The notes under the pieces are model-generated. The model was given only the letters and a program-made list of their open reading frames with translations. It was not told the DNA's origin and searched no databases. Made by a program: the position numbers and the translations under genes. A DNA stretch of 64,000 nt from Pseudomonadota bacterium (GTDB lineage Bacteria; Myxococcota_A; UBA796; SXON01): assembly GCA_030685065.1 (NCBI GenBank), contig JAUXQH010000057.1, positions 60,393 through 124,392 on the forward strand, written 5' to 3'. Position 1 is the stretch's first letter. Every line of letters begins with the position of its first letter. Below, piece after piece: positions 38,183 through 47,294 of this stretch.

Positions 38183-39090
38183 CGAACCCGCCGGAGAAAC
38201 AGGGCGATCCCGGGGAGGAAGAACAGGAAGAACCCACCGGAACCGGGCGTTCCATCACAAGCGCAGCCGGATGGCTCGTCCGCGCCGGGATCGGTGTCCG
38301 TGTCCGCCGTGTCCTCCGAGTCGGTGTCCTCCGAGTCGGTGTCCTCCGGGTCGGTGTCCTCCGGGTCGCCGATCGTCTCCGCGATCCAGTCCAGGTACAG
38401 ATCGACCCGGGTGTCGCCCGAGGTGCTCCCGGCGCACAGCGTGCCGTCGTCGTCGCGACCGAAGGAGTGGGCGGCGACCAGGATGGGCACGTCGTCGTCA
38501 TCGAGACGGAACACGGGGCCACCGGAGTCACCCCCACACGTCGCGCCACCCCCCACGTCGTAGCCGAGGAGGAACTCGTCCTCGAAGCCGACGACGGGCA
38601 TGTCGACGAAGCGCTTGTAGTAGCCGGAGTCGCCCGCGTAGTCGCCCGAGGCCCCCCATCCCACCCACCGCAGGACTTCGCCGTCCACCGGCTCCCTCGT
38701 CGCGAGCGCGATCGGCTCGAGCTCGACGGCCTCGGACAGGTGCACGAAGCCGAGATCGTGGTCGATCTGGAGGCCGTTGGAGGAGACGAAATAGTCGGGA
38801 TGCGGAAACCACTCGTCCGCTACGATCTCGGCCTCGTCGGAGGTCCACGCGTGGCCGACGTAGACGTGCATCTCGGTCAGCCCGTAATCGTAGGCGTCGA
38901 CCGTGCAGTGCGCCGCGGTGAGCACCCATCGGGGGGCGACCAGGGTGCCGGTGCACACGAACACGGAGCTCCAGCGGGCGTCGGCGTGCCGGAGCAGCAC
39001 GGCCTGGGGGTAGAGGCTCGTGCGTTCGCCGTTGACGATCGGCGGGGGGACCTCGGCGCGCGCGGTCGAGAGGGCGAGGAGGAGGAACAT
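38179..39090 (-). CDS. Trypsin-like (S1) serine protease with MYXO-CTERM-like tail
   Basis: Exported protease of 303 residues with a short signal (FLLLALSTARA). The mature end resembles IVNGE. The triad is His61 in LTAAHC, Asp112 in DHDLGFVHL and Ser189 in GGDSGGP. After the catalytic domain, 15-bp DNA repeats encode an Asp/Glu/Thr linker. The C terminus has CAC followed by a hydrophobic segment (GFFLFFLPGIALFL) and RRVR, the layout of the MYXO-CTERM signal processed by myxosortase for surface anchoring. It begins 9 bp after the permease gene. Confidence 0.88.
   Translation of the reverse strand: MFLLLALSTARAEVPPPIVNGERTSLYPQAVLLRHADARWSSVFVCTGTLVAPRWVLTAAHCTVDAYDYGLTEMHVYVGHAWTSDEAEIVADEWFPHPDYFVSSNGLQIDHDLGFVHLSEAVELEPIALATREPVDGEVLRWVGWGASGDYAGDSGYYKRFVDMPVVGFEDEFLLGYDVGGGATCGGDSGGPVFRLDDDDVPILVAAHSFGRDDDGTLCAGSTSGDTRVDLYLDWIAETIGDPEDTDPEDTDSEDTDSEDTADTDTDPGADEPSGCACDGTPGSGGFFLFFLPGIALFLRRVR
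38309..38368 (-). repeat. Four 15-bp tandem repeats in protease linker
   Basis: Four copies of GTGTCCTCCG-R-GTCG (plus-strand reading) lie end to end, the first two with A and the last two with G at the variable base. On the minus strand they encode DSEDT or DPEDT pentapeptides forming the acidic stalk between protease domain and C-terminal anchor. Confidence 0.88.
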
Positions 39091-39099
39091 GCCCGCCGT

Positions 39100-40200
39100 C
39101 TATCTCTTCTGCGCGACCTCTTCCGTGTAGAGCGTCAGCAAGGTCACGAGCATCGCCACCAGCACCGGACCGATGAGCACGCCGACGATCCCGATCCACT
39201 CGAGCCCGCCGAGCACGCCGAGCAGGATGAGGAGCGGATGGATCCCGGACTGGCCCCGCACGATGAGCGGCCGCACGACGTTGTCGACGGAGGCGGTCAC
39301 GATGATGGACCAGGCCAGGACGAACAGGGCGCGGCCCCAGTCGCCGGCGAGCGCCAGGTTCGCCGTGAGCGGGACCCACACCAACGCGGTGCCGACGAAC
39401 GGCACGTAGGTCAGGACGCCCGTCAGCACGCCGAAGACGAACGGCCGGTCGACTCCGGCGATCCAATAGCCGACCGCCGCCACGAACCCCTGCAGCACCC
39501 CGCAGACGAGGCCGGCCAGGACGACGTTGCGGGCAAAGCTCGCGAAGACGTCGAACAGCCGCTGCAGGTAGCGGGGATCGAGCGGGGACACGCGCCCGAC
39601 CCAGTTCAGGATGTCGGGCCCGCGCGCCAGGAGCGTCACGACGGAGAGGTAGAACACGACGATGTCGAGGAGGACCCCGGCCGTCTGCGTGAAAAAGTTG
39701 GGGAGGCCCGCCGCGAGGCCCCCTGCCACGCCCACGGACACCTGCTGCACCCCGTCGGCGAGGGCCGCGGCCAGCTGCTGGCGGTCCACCCCGAGCTCCG
39801 TGAGCCACCCGGCGACCCAAGGGGAGTCGAGGGCGTCGAGGACCCGATCGAGGCCTCCCTCGCGGATCGAGAGCACGACGAGGTTCGCGATGCGGACCAG
39901 CTCCCGCGACAGGAGCCACGCCAGGCCCGCGAGGGGGACGAACACCCCGACGGTGAGCAGCGTGGTCGTCGTGACCGCCGCCGTGTAGGACCGGCCCCGG
40001 AGGACGCGTAGCGCACCGACGTGCACGGGGGACGCGAGCACCGCCGTGATCACGGCGATGGTGAGCACCTGGAAGTACGGGTGCACCAGCCAGCCGACCC
40101 CGAGCAGCGCGGCCGCCAGGAGGATGCGGAAGGCCGCCGAGCGGCCCGCGGCGCCGCCCCCCGCCGAACCAGGCGTGGCGGGGGCGTCCGGATCAGGCAT
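39100..40200 (-). CDS. AI-2E/PerM family membrane permease
   Basis: A 366-residue polytopic protein of the AI-2E exporter/PerM family. Hydrophobic helices include FRILLAAALLGVGWLVHPYFQVLTIAVITAVLASPV, TLLTVGVFVPLAGLAWLLS, NVVLAGLVCGVLQGFVAAVGYWIAG, FGVLTGVLTYVPFVGTALVWVP and the C-terminal PLLILLGVLGGLEWIGIVGVLIGPVLVAM. Members export autoinducer-2 or other solutes, or act as ion antiporters; substrate not predictable. The ATG shares one base with the ATP-grasp stop (TGATG), so the pair is coupled. Confidence 0.9.
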   Translation of the reverse strand: MPDPDAPATPGSAGGGAAGRSAAFRILLAAALLGVGWLVHPYFQVLTIAVITAVLASPVHVGALRVLRGRSYTAAVTTTTLLTVGVFVPLAGLAWLLSRELVRIANLVVLSIREGGLDRVLDALDSPWVAGWLTELGVDRQQLAAALADGVQQVSVGVAGGLAAGLPNFFTQTAGVLLDIVVFYLSVVTLLARGPDILNWVGRVSPLDPRYLQRLFDVFASFARNVVLAGLVCGVLQGFVAAVGYWIAGVDRPFVFGVLTGVLTYVPFVGTALVWVPLTANLALAGDWGRALFVLAWSIIVTASVDNVVRPLIVRGQSGIHPLLILLGVLGGLEWIGIVGVLIGPVLVAMLVTLLTLYTEEVAQKR

Positions 40201-41417
40201 CAGCGCGCATACAGGCGGATGCTGCTCGCCGCGTCCATCGCGATGCGGAGCGCCTCGGCTCCGTCGCGATGGCGGACCACGACGTTGCCGTCGGACAGGA
40301 AGGTCTGCTTCCAGTCCCGACGGGGCGCGCCGATCGGGAGGAGCTCCTCGCGGACGATCGCGCTCCCGTGCCGGCGCCGGAAGGCGTCCACCCCCTCGAC
40401 GTGCGTGATCCGCCCGTGTCCCTCGGCGCGCTTGAACACGATGGCCGCGCTCCACGGCCGTTCGCGCGGCGCCGCGCAGACCCCGTGGCACACGACGCGC
40501 GCCCACTCCCGGAACAGGTCGACATCGCTCGTGTAGTTCATCAGGTCAACCATGTTCGCACCGGGGGCCCGACAGGCGACCTCGCCGAAGATGGCCTCCC
40601 CGGAGGGGGTCCGGAACCACTCCATGTGGGTGAAGCCGGTGCCCATTCGGAGGGCCGAGAGCACCGACCGCCCGAGCGTCACGCCATCGCGTACACGCGG
40701 GTCATCCAGGTGGCGGACGCTCTGGATGATGGGGCTGATCCACTCGTTCTGGCGCGCCACCAGCGCGTTCGGGAAGTACTGGCACACGCTCTCGTAGACC
40801 GGCGCGCCATCGACGCAGAGGGTCTCGTAGGTGTACTCCTCGCCCTCGATGAATTCCTCGACGCTGATCTCGGGCACGTGGCGGACCTGGTCGAGCACGC
40901 CGTCGAGCGCGCTCTCGCTGTCCACCCGGAAGGTGTCCGCGCTCCCCGCGCCCGCGACCGGCTTCACGATGAGGGGAAAGCCGATGGCCGCGGCGGCCTC
41001 CCAGGCCTCGCCCCGGGTCCGTACCCGCGCCGACCGCGGGACGCGCAAGCCCGCCTGGGCCACGCGCTCCCGCATGAGCGGCTTGTCGCGGAACCCGAGC
41101 ACCACGTCCTCCGAGAGCCCGGGCACCCCCAGCGCCGCGCGCATCCGGGCGGCGAGGACCGTGAGGGGCTCCCAGTTGGTCTCGATCCGGTCGGGCCGGC
41201 GCCCCCCGAGCCAGCGGCCGACGCGCGCGATCACGTCCGCGTCGTCCATGATGCGCGGCACGTGGACGTAGTCGGTGAGGTGCCCGCGGAGCGCCTGAGG
41301 GAGGGAATCGGGCGCGGAGTCCCCCACGCCGAACACCCGCGCGCCCACCTCTGCGAGGCCACGGGTGAACGCGGCCATCTCCGGCGGGTAGGCAGGCGAG
41401 AGAAAGACGACGTCCAT
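40200..41417 (-). CDS. ATP-grasp domain protein
   Basis: A 405-residue protein of the ATP-grasp superfamily, which forms acyl-phosphates and joins them to amines or thiols. The N-terminal pre-ATP-grasp part (VVFLSPAYPPEMAAFTRGLAEVGARVFGVGD) precedes GFRDKPLMRERVAQAGLRVPRS, the nucleotide-binding FPLIVKPVAGAGSADTFRV, VEEFIEGEEYTYETL and the metal region FGEVACRAPGANMVDLM. Substrate unknown; the layout resembles peptide ligases and carboxylase-like members. The ATG at 41417 has no good Shine-Dalgarno. It heads the four-gene operon with permease, protease and lipoprotein. Confidence 0.85.
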   Translation of the reverse strand: MDVVFLSPAYPPEMAAFTRGLAEVGARVFGVGDSAPDSLPQALRGHLTDYVHVPRIMDDADVIARVGRWLGGRRPDRIETNWEPLTVLAARMRAALGVPGLSEDVVLGFRDKPLMRERVAQAGLRVPRSARVRTRGEAWEAAAAIGFPLIVKPVAGAGSADTFRVDSESALDGVLDQVRHVPEISVEEFIEGEEYTYETLCVDGAPVYESVCQYFPNALVARQNEWISPIIQSVRHLDDPRVRDGVTLGRSVLSALRMGTGFTHMEWFRTPSGEAIFGEVACRAPGANMVDLMNYTSDVDLFREWARVVCHGVCAAPRERPWSAAIVFKRAEGHGRITHVEGVDAFRRRHGSAIVREELLPIGAPRRDWKQTFLSDGNVVVRHRDGAEALRIAMDAASSIRLYAR

Positions 41418-41539
41418 GGCGAGCCGCTTCCGGGAAGCGCGCCCCCTATCACCCCGAGCCCCGCCGATGCTTGCCGCCGATCGCGGCCCGGGGGATGATG
41501 CGCGCCACCGCCGCCCTCCCGCGCGCACCCGAGGTCACG

Positions 41540-42637
41540 ATGTCCGGCACCCTTCCTTCCTTCGCCCCGAGAGGTGCCCTCCTCGTCGCGGCTGGCGGCC
41601 TGGTGAGCCTCACGCTCGCGTGCGGCGGCGGCACCGCCCCGACGGCCGGCCAACCGCCCGAGCGCGCGCCCGTCGCCACCCCGGTGACGACGCCCGCCGC
41701 GCCCCCGGCGCCGGCGCACGCCGGTGAGGGGGGGCGCGACGGCGTGCGCCGGCGCGGCGTGCTCCGGGTGGCCGCGGATCCCGATGCCGCCCCCTTCCTC
41801 GCGAAGGGCACCGACGGCAACTGGGAGGGCTACGAATACGCCATCGTGCGCGCCCTGGCCGACCGCGCGGGGGTCCCCGCCGAGATCGTCGGGGCGAGCT
41901 TTCCCAACCTCACGGAGAAGGTCACCTCGGGCGCGGCCGACCTCGCCATCGGCCAGATCTCGCCGAGCGCCACGTACGGCGACCTGGCGTGGTCCGTTTC
42001 CTACCTCCAATACAGCCTCTGCCTCGTCGTACCCGCCAAGAGCGCGATCAAGTCCGTCTCGGACCTGAAGGGCAAACGTGTCGCCATGTACGACGACGTC
42101 GTGGCCCGTCAGGTCACGGACGTGCTGGTCAGCGCCTCCTACGAGCGCGTGTTGTTCGACGATTACGGCTACTTCGAGAAGATGGTGCGCGGGCAACTCG
42201 ACGCCATGGTCTACGACTGCCCGCTCGCGCGCCACGAGATCACCACGTACGGGGACAAGCTCCGGATCGCGGAGGACGCCCTGAACGTCGCCACCTACAA
42301 CGTGGCGGTGCCCAGCTGGGACACGGCCCTCCTGGCCGACGTGAACACGGTCCTCAAGGAGCTCGGCGACCAGGGCCTCCTGGCCACGCTCGAACAGCGT
42401 TGGCTCGGCGCGAGCGCGCCGGCCGAGTCGTACACGAGCGCGACGGGGAAGATCGTCGTGGTCAAGCGGGGCGAGACCCTCTCGCTCATCGCCAAGCGCG
42501 AGCTCGGGGAGACCGATCGGTGGAAGGCGCTCTACGAGTCCAACAAGGACGTCGTGGGCCCGGACCCGAACCAGATCTACACCGGGATGCGCCTTCGCCT
42601 GCCCGCCGCCCAAGGGGCGCAGGGCTCCGCGCCGTGA
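41540..42637 (+). CDS. Solute-binding (SBP_bac_3) lipoprotein fused to LysM
   Basis: A 365-residue predicted lipoprotein (lipobox TLAC, Cys28). A Pro/Ala linker leads to a family-3 periplasmic binding fold (RRGVLRVAADPDAAPFLAKG, GYEYAIVRALADRAGVPAEIVG, GAADLAIGQISPSATYGDLAWSVSYLQYSLCLVV, LKGKRVAMYDD). The final 55 residues form a LysM-like peptidoglycan-binding domain (VVVKRGETLSLIAKRELGETDRW...NPNQIYTGMRLRLP pattern). The ATG at 41540 follows GAGG. No ABC permease or ATPase is adjacent, so a sensory or wall-tethered role is more likely than transport. GTGA coupling with the next gene. Confidence 0.85.
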   Translation: MSGTLPSFAPRGALLVAAGGLVSLTLACGGGTAPTAGQPPERAPVATPVTTPAAPPAPAHAGEGGRDGVRRRGVLRVAADPDAAPFLAKGTDGNWEGYEYAIVRALADRAGVPAEIVGASFPNLTEKVTSGAADLAIGQISPSATYGDLAWSVSYLQYSLCLVVPAKSAIKSVSDLKGKRVAMYDDVVARQVTDVLVSASYERVLFDDYGYFEKMVRGQLDAMVYDCPLARHEITTYGDKLRIAEDALNVATYNVAVPSWDTALLADVNTVLKELGDQGLLATLEQRWLGASAPAESYTSATGKIVVVKRGETLSLIAKRELGETDRWKALYESNKDVVGPDPNQIYTGMRLRLPAAQGAQGSAP

Positions 42638-43872
42638 GCACCTGGGAAAAGTGCGCGCACTGCGGATCGAAGGTCGCCGCCGATGCCGATCGATGCCCCT
42701 CGTGCGGCTCGGCCCACCTCGTCCTCGTGCCCACGGGCGGGGAGGCGCCGCGGCCGGCTCGGGGTACGCCCAAGGAGGGCGCACGTTCCAAGGCGCCCGC
42801 CGTGCTGCTGATGGTCGTCGCGTTCGCCCTGCTGCTCGGGCTCGGCGGTGCCGTCGTCGCGGGGGCGGTCCTCAGCCACAAACCCGAACCGTCGCCGCCG
42901 ATGCCGGTCTCTCCGCCGCCCTCGGGCGCCTCCACGCGCGCCACGCCGACCGTCGCGGTCATCGGCGGCCTCGCGGCGGTTCGGCAGCGGGGCTCCCTCC
43001 GCGTCGCCGCCGACCCCGACGCCGCGCCGTTCCTCTCCCGCTCCGCCGAGGGAGGCCTCGACGGCGGCCTCGAGGGCTTCGAGTACGGCGTGATGTCCGC
43101 GCTGGCGGCGGAGGCCGGGGTTCCGCTCGCCGTGGTGCCGAGCACCTACGCGCAGCTCCCCGAGCGGCTTCGAGCCGGAGAGGCGGACCTCGCGATCGGG
43201 CAGCTCTCCCCTACCGGCGCGTGGCCCGGGATCGCCTGGACCACCTCGTACCTCCAGTACAGCCATTGCCTCGTGGTGCAGAAGCGCTCCGCCGCGACGT
43301 CGCTCGGCGCCTTGCGGGGCAAGCGCATCGGCATGTACGACGATCCCGTGGCCACGCAGCTCGTCGCGGCCACGGTCGGCGCGGCCTACGAACGCGTGGT
43401 CTTCACCGACTACGGGTACTTCGAGCAGCTCGCGCGGGGAACGCTGGACGCGGTGGTCTACGACTGCCCGCTCGCGCGGCACGAGCTCGGCGCGTTCGGC
43501 GACAACCTGCGCATCGCCGACGACGCGCTGAACGTGGCCACCTACAACGTGGCGGTGCGCGCGGACGACGCGGCGCTGCAGGCGGACGTGAACCGCGTGC
43601 TCCGCGATCTTGGCGATCAGGGGATGCTCGCCCGGCTCGAGGCCCGCTGGCTCGGCGGTGGGGCCACGGCGTCCTCGGCCGCGAGCGGCGGCTACCGGAC
43701 GGCGACCGGGCGGGTGGTGGTCGTTCAACGCGGGGAGACCCTGGCGGCCATCGCGGCCCGCGAGCTCGGCTCCGCCGACCGCGCACCCGAGCTGCACGCG
43801 GCCAACCGCGACGTGCTCGGGGATGACGCCGACTCCCTGTACGCGGGGCTGAGGCTGCGGATCGGCAAGTAG
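42634..43872 (+). CDS. Zinc ribbon-TM-SBP_bac_3-LysM protein
   Basis: A 412-residue paralogue of the preceding protein. It begins with a cytoplasmic zinc ribbon (C7, C10, C21, C24), then a basic linker and one transmembrane helix (about residues 54-80). A Pro-rich spacer, a family-3 binding fold (RQRGSLRVAADPDAAPFL, EADLAIGQLSPTGAWPGIAWTTSYLQYSHCLVV, LRGKRIGMYDDPVATQLV, DCPLARHEL, ALNVATYNVAV) and a C-terminal LysM (VVVQRGETLAAIAARELG) follow. GTG start overlapping the previous stop. The architecture could carry a ligand signal across the membrane. Confidence 0.82.
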   Translation: MSTWEKCAHCGSKVAADADRCPSCGSAHLVLVPTGGEAPRPARGTPKEGARSKAPAVLLMVVAFALLLGLGGAVVAGAVLSHKPEPSPPMPVSPPPSGASTRATPTVAVIGGLAAVRQRGSLRVAADPDAAPFLSRSAEGGLDGGLEGFEYGVMSALAAEAGVPLAVVPSTYAQLPERLRAGEADLAIGQLSPTGAWPGIAWTTSYLQYSHCLVVQKRSAATSLGALRGKRIGMYDDPVATQLVAATVGAAYERVVFTDYGYFEQLARGTLDAVVYDCPLARHELGAFGDNLRIADDALNVATYNVAVRADDAALQADVNRVLRDLGDQGMLARLEARWLGGGATASSAASGGYRTATGRVVVVQRGETLAAIAARELGSADRAPELHAANRDVLGDDADSLYAGLRLRIGK

Positions 43873-44009
43873 GCCGCGGCTAAGCGCCGCGCCCGGTCGT
43901 CCACCGGCAAAGATGCAATGTTCCGGCTGGCTTTCCCTCCGTTTGTCGGCGGCGCCGATGCCCCGATCCGCGGGGCCCACATTGGCCCTGTGTCAATCTG
44001 GAGGAACAG

Positions 44010-44492
44010 ATGAGGACGATGACATTTGTCGGGTTCGCGGCGCTCGGGCTGGTAGCCGGGTGTCAGACCGAGCGAGAGGAAGCGCGGGAGGCCGTGCAGG
44101 ACGTGCGGGAGGCCGAGCGGGAGGCCGCCCAGGACGTGCGACAGGTCGCGGAGGAGGGCCGCGAGGACGTGGCGGAGGCGCGGAGGGAGATGGTCAAGGA
44201 GCTCCGCGACCTGGAGCAGAGCGGCGAACCGGTCGAGTTCGACGCCGTCGTCACGGGCTCGGACCCCGATACGGTGAACCTGCGACTCCCCTCGGGCGAG
44301 ACCTTCGACGTCGAGTACACCCCGACGATCCGGATCATGCGGGGAGAGAACATCGTCGCCATCACCGAGATCCGGCCCGGCACCACGGTGCACGTGACCT
44401 ACCGGGTCATCGACGGCAAGCGTACGGCCCAGCAGATCGTGGTCGCGGAGAACGGCGGCGCCACTCCTGGGGCCGGCGGTGGCACCCGGTAG
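44010..44492 (+). CDS. Coiled-coil lipoprotein
   Basis: A 160-residue predicted lipoprotein (lipobox VAGC, Cys18). Residues 20-70 are a highly charged Ala/Glu/Arg coiled coil with near-heptad repeats (REEAREAVQDVREAEREAAQDVRQVAEEG). A small beta-rich domain follows (VEFDAVVTGSDPDTVNLRLPSGETFDVEYTPTIRIMRG...GTTVHVTYRVIDGKRTAQQIVV), reminiscent of DUF5666-like OB or barrel folds. GAGGAACAG lies just before the ATG. The 137-bp gap upstream suggests its own promoter. Confidence 0.78.
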   Translation: MRTMTFVGFAALGLVAGCQTEREEAREAVQDVREAEREAAQDVRQVAEEGREDVAEARREMVKELRDLEQSGEPVEFDAVVTGSDPDTVNLRLPSGETFDVEYTPTIRIMRGENIVAITEIRPGTTVHVTYRVIDGKRTAQQIVVAENGGATPGAGGGTR

Positions 44493-44513
44493 GGAGCTCG
44501 GCCCGGCTCGGCT

Positions 44514-45641
44514 TCACTCTCCGCGGATCCCCAGCACCTCGACGTTCCGATCGCCGTCGCCGTCGACACGGTCGTTCATGAAGCGTAGGCCGAGGCGGTG
44601 GGGCCCAGGCTCGATGGGGCCCCCGAGCGTGAGCTCGGCGGGCCCGTCCAGCACCCAGTCCACCGGAGCGAGGCGGTCGAGCTGGACCTCGAGGAGGGGC
44701 GCGCCCGCGTAGGAGACGCCGGTTCCCGTCACGATGAGCGCGGCGAGCGGCTCCATGGCCGTGAACTCGACACCCACCCACCCGTTGGTGTCGAACTCCA
44801 CGCCGAGGTCCGCGCGTCCGGGCAGCAACGGGCCGATCGGGGCGCCCCGCCATCGGCACGGGACCCCCTGGGTACGCTCGAGGATGGCCCGGAGCGCGTC
44901 CACTTCTCCCGTGCGCGGGTGCTGGGCCAGGAGGCGTAGCGCCTCCCCTCCCCGGCCGGCGGCGTCCAGCGCGCGGGCCACGGGCACCACGACCCCGTCG
45001 GCGCGCGCCGGGCGCCATCCAAGTCGAATCGCGCGCTCCCACCCCAGCCGAAGCGCCGCCTCGTCCCGGTTGGGCTCGGCCCGGAGGAGCGCCATGGTGA
45101 GCGGTTCGTCCGCGTCCGCGACGAGGCCCCCGTAGACCAGGTCGACCGCGCCGATCTGCCGAGCCGCGAGCAGACGGGCCTCGCCGTCGAGCGTCCACAC
45201 CAGGGCGAGCCGCGTCAAGACGATCGCGCCGGAGAGGAAGAGGGCGGCCGCCTCGATCCTCCCGCCGCGCGCGGCCGACACGGCCCCGGCGGCGGTCACC
45301 ATCGTCACCACCAGCCACGCGACGATGCCTATGGCGGATGGCAACACGACGCTCGCCACCTCCTGCTTCAGGGCCACCACGAGACCGACCGCGATCACGC
45401 CGGTCGACAGCACCCGCCATCGCTGCGCGCCGAGCACGATTGCCCCCGCGAGCACGCCCGCGCCCATCGGGCCCTGGACCGCGGGCGCCCAGAGCAGCGT
45501 GGCGCCGAGCGCGGTCCAGATCCAGTGACGATCGAACGCGGCGATCACCGCGAAGCCCAGCGCGGCGGGCGCGACGAACCAGGGGAGGCCGGGGGTCAGC
45601 GCGACGGCGAGCACCGTGAGCGCGGCGACGGCCCAGCTCAC
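44514..45641 (-). CDS. Membrane protein with C-terminal CBM60-like module
   Basis: A 375-residue protein. The N-terminal 165 residues hold six or more hydrophobic helices (AVAALTVLAVALTPGLPWFVAPAALGFAVIA, TGVIAVGLVVAL, IGIVAWLVVTMVTAAGAV). A helical Ala/Leu/Arg region follows. The last 80 residues (LIVTGTGVSYAGAPLLEVQLDRLAPVDWVL...GPHRLGLRFMNDRVDGDGDRNVEVLGI) resemble calcium-dependent xylan-binding-type modules whose FxND...DRN motif binds the metal. Substrate is unknown. It follows guaA on the same strand with a 31-bp gap. Confidence 0.68.
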   Translation of the reverse strand: MSWAVAALTVLAVALTPGLPWFVAPAALGFAVIAAFDRHWIWTALGATLLWAPAVQGPMGAGVLAGAIVLGAQRWRVLSTGVIAVGLVVALKQEVASVVLPSAIGIVAWLVVTMVTAAGAVSAARGGRIEAAALFLSGAIVLTRLALVWTLDGEARLLAARQIGAVDLVYGGLVADADEPLTMALLRAEPNRDEAALRLGWERAIRLGWRPARADGVVVPVARALDAAGRGGEALRLLAQHPRTGEVDALRAILERTQGVPCRWRGAPIGPLLPGRADLGVEFDTNGWVGVEFTAMEPLAALIVTGTGVSYAGAPLLEVQLDRLAPVDWVLDGPAELTLGGPIEPGPHRLGLRFMNDRVDGDGDRNVEVLGIRGE

Positions 45642-45672
45642 CGCGCTCGGCGGGGAGGCGCGCCGGGGCGCC

Positions 45673-47202
45673 TCACTCCCACTCGATGGTCCCGGGCGGC
45701 TTCGTGGTGATGTCGTAGACCACCCGGTTGATGCCCTTGACCTCGTTGATGATCCGGCTCGACATGCGCGCGAGCACGGGCCACGGCAGCTCGGTGACGT
45801 TGGCGGTCATGCCGTCCGTCGAGTGGACCGCGCGGATCGCGCACACCTCGTCATAGGTGCGGTTGTCGCCCATGACGCCGACCGAGCGGACCGGCAACAG
45901 GACGGCGAAGCTCTGCCAGATCGAGTCGTAGAGGCCCGCGGCGCGGATCTCCTGGTCGACGATCGCGTCCGCCGCGCGGAGCACGTCGAGGCGCTCCTGC
46001 GAGAGCGTGCCGAGGCAGCGGACCCCGAGGCCGGGCCCGGGGAACGGCTGCCGATTCACCCGGGTGTCCGAGAGGCCGAGCTCACGGCCGAGCGTGCGGA
46101 CCTCGTCCTTGAACAGCTCGCGGAGCGGCTCGATGAGCTTGAGCTTCATGTGCTCGGGGAGCCCGCCCACGTTGTGGTGGCTCTTGATCGTGGCGCTCGG
46201 ACCGCGGAAGCTCACGCTCTCGATCACGTCCGGGTACAGCGTGCCTTGCGCGAGCCACGTCGCGTCGCGGAACCGGCCCGACTCAATCTCGAAGACGCGA
46301 ATGAACGCCTCGCCGATGATCTTTCGCTTCTTCTCCGGATCGGTGACACCCGTGAGCGCGTCGAGAAAACGTTCGGAAGCGTCGATGACGGTCAAATCGT
46401 ATTCCGCGAACTCCGCGGCCACGCTCTCCCGCTCGCCGAGGCGCAACAGGCCGTTGTCCACGAAGATGCAGTGCAGCCGGTCACCCAGCGCTTCGTGCAG
46501 GATCGCGGCGGTGACCGAGCTGTCGACGCCGCCCGAGAGCGCGCAGATCACCTCTCCGTCGCCGACCTGGGCGCGGATGCGCTCGACCTGCTCCTTCACG
46601 AAGCTTCCCATCGACCAGTCGGGACGCGCCTCGCACACGGAGAACACGAAGTTGCGCAGGAGCGCGACGCCGTCCCGCGTGTGGGTGACCTCCGGATGGA
46701 ACTGCAGCCCGTAATGACGACGGTCATCGTCCGCGAACGCCGCGATCGGGCATGTCGGGGTGGAGGCGATGGCGTGAAAACCATCCGGCGCGCGCGAGAC
46801 CTGGTCCCCGTGGCTCATCCAGACGGGGAGCGTGTCGGGCAGGCCCGCGAAGAGCCGGTCGGCGCCGGGGGCGCGGGTGATGTCGGCGTGGCCGTACTCG
46901 CGGTGCGCGGACCCCCGGACCTCTCCCCCGTGGGCCTGGGTGAGGAGCTGCATGCCGTAGCAGATGCCGAGCACGGGGACGCCCATGTCGAGCCATCCCA
47001 CGTCGAACGGGGGGGCGTCGGCATCGTAGACGCTCGAGGGGCCGCCCGAAAGCACGATCCCGACGAGCCGCGGGAACGCGCGAGGAGCGAGCGTGCAGGG
47101 GTGGATCTCGCAATACACGCCCTGCTCGCGGATGCGACGGGCGATGAGCTGCGTGTATTGGGAGCCGAAGTCGAGGATGAGGACGATGTCGTGGCCGAGC
47201 AT
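45673..47202 (-). CDS. guaA: GMP synthase (glutamine-hydrolysing)
   Basis: Converts XMP, ATP and glutamine to GMP. The 509-residue protein has a class I glutamine amidotransferase domain with catalytic Cys81 in GICYGMQ and His in LQFHPEVTH, the PP-loop SGGVDSSV of the ATP pyrophosphatase domain, and the C-terminal dimerisation domain ending KPPGTIEWE. Length and all motifs are complete. guaB is not adjacent. No purine riboswitch is recognisable in the 92 bp upstream. Confidence 0.97.
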   Translation of the reverse strand: MLGHDIVLILDFGSQYTQLIARRIREQGVYCEIHPCTLAPRAFPRLVGIVLSGGPSSVYDADAPPFDVGWLDMGVPVLGICYGMQLLTQAHGGEVRGSAHREYGHADITRAPGADRLFAGLPDTLPVWMSHGDQVSRAPDGFHAIASTPTCPIAAFADDDRRHYGLQFHPEVTHTRDGVALLRNFVFSVCEARPDWSMGSFVKEQVERIRAQVGDGEVICALSGGVDSSVTAAILHEALGDRLHCIFVDNGLLRLGERESVAAEFAEYDLTVIDASERFLDALTGVTDPEKKRKIIGEAFIRVFEIESGRFRDATWLAQGTLYPDVIESVSFRGPSATIKSHHNVGGLPEHMKLKLIEPLRELFKDEVRTLGRELGLSDTRVNRQPFPGPGLGVRCLGTLSQERLDVLRAADAIVDQEIRAAGLYDSIWQSFAVLLPVRSVGVMGDNRTYDEVCAIRAVHSTDGMTANVTELPWPVLARMSSRIINEVKGINRVVYDITTKPPGTIEWE

Positions 47203-47294
47203 GATGCCGCCCTCCTATCCCCGCCGGATGGCGCCGGCGCGCCGGCTACCCGCGCTCCGTGTCAAACCGCTCGGAGTCCAACAAAGTGAGACGC

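Noticed and set aside
37414..40011. Plus-strand open frame of 865 codons
   Set aside because: Antisense to the aldehyde dehydrogenase, protease and permease genes; composition is low complexity and no start site is convincing.
41540..43872. Amino-acid ABC transporter locus
   Set aside because: Only binding-protein domains are present, both fused to LysM; no permease or ATPase gene lies within several kilobases.
45616..47289. Plus-strand open frame opposite guaA
   Set aside because: guaA is unmistakable on the other strand; the antisense translation has no motif.
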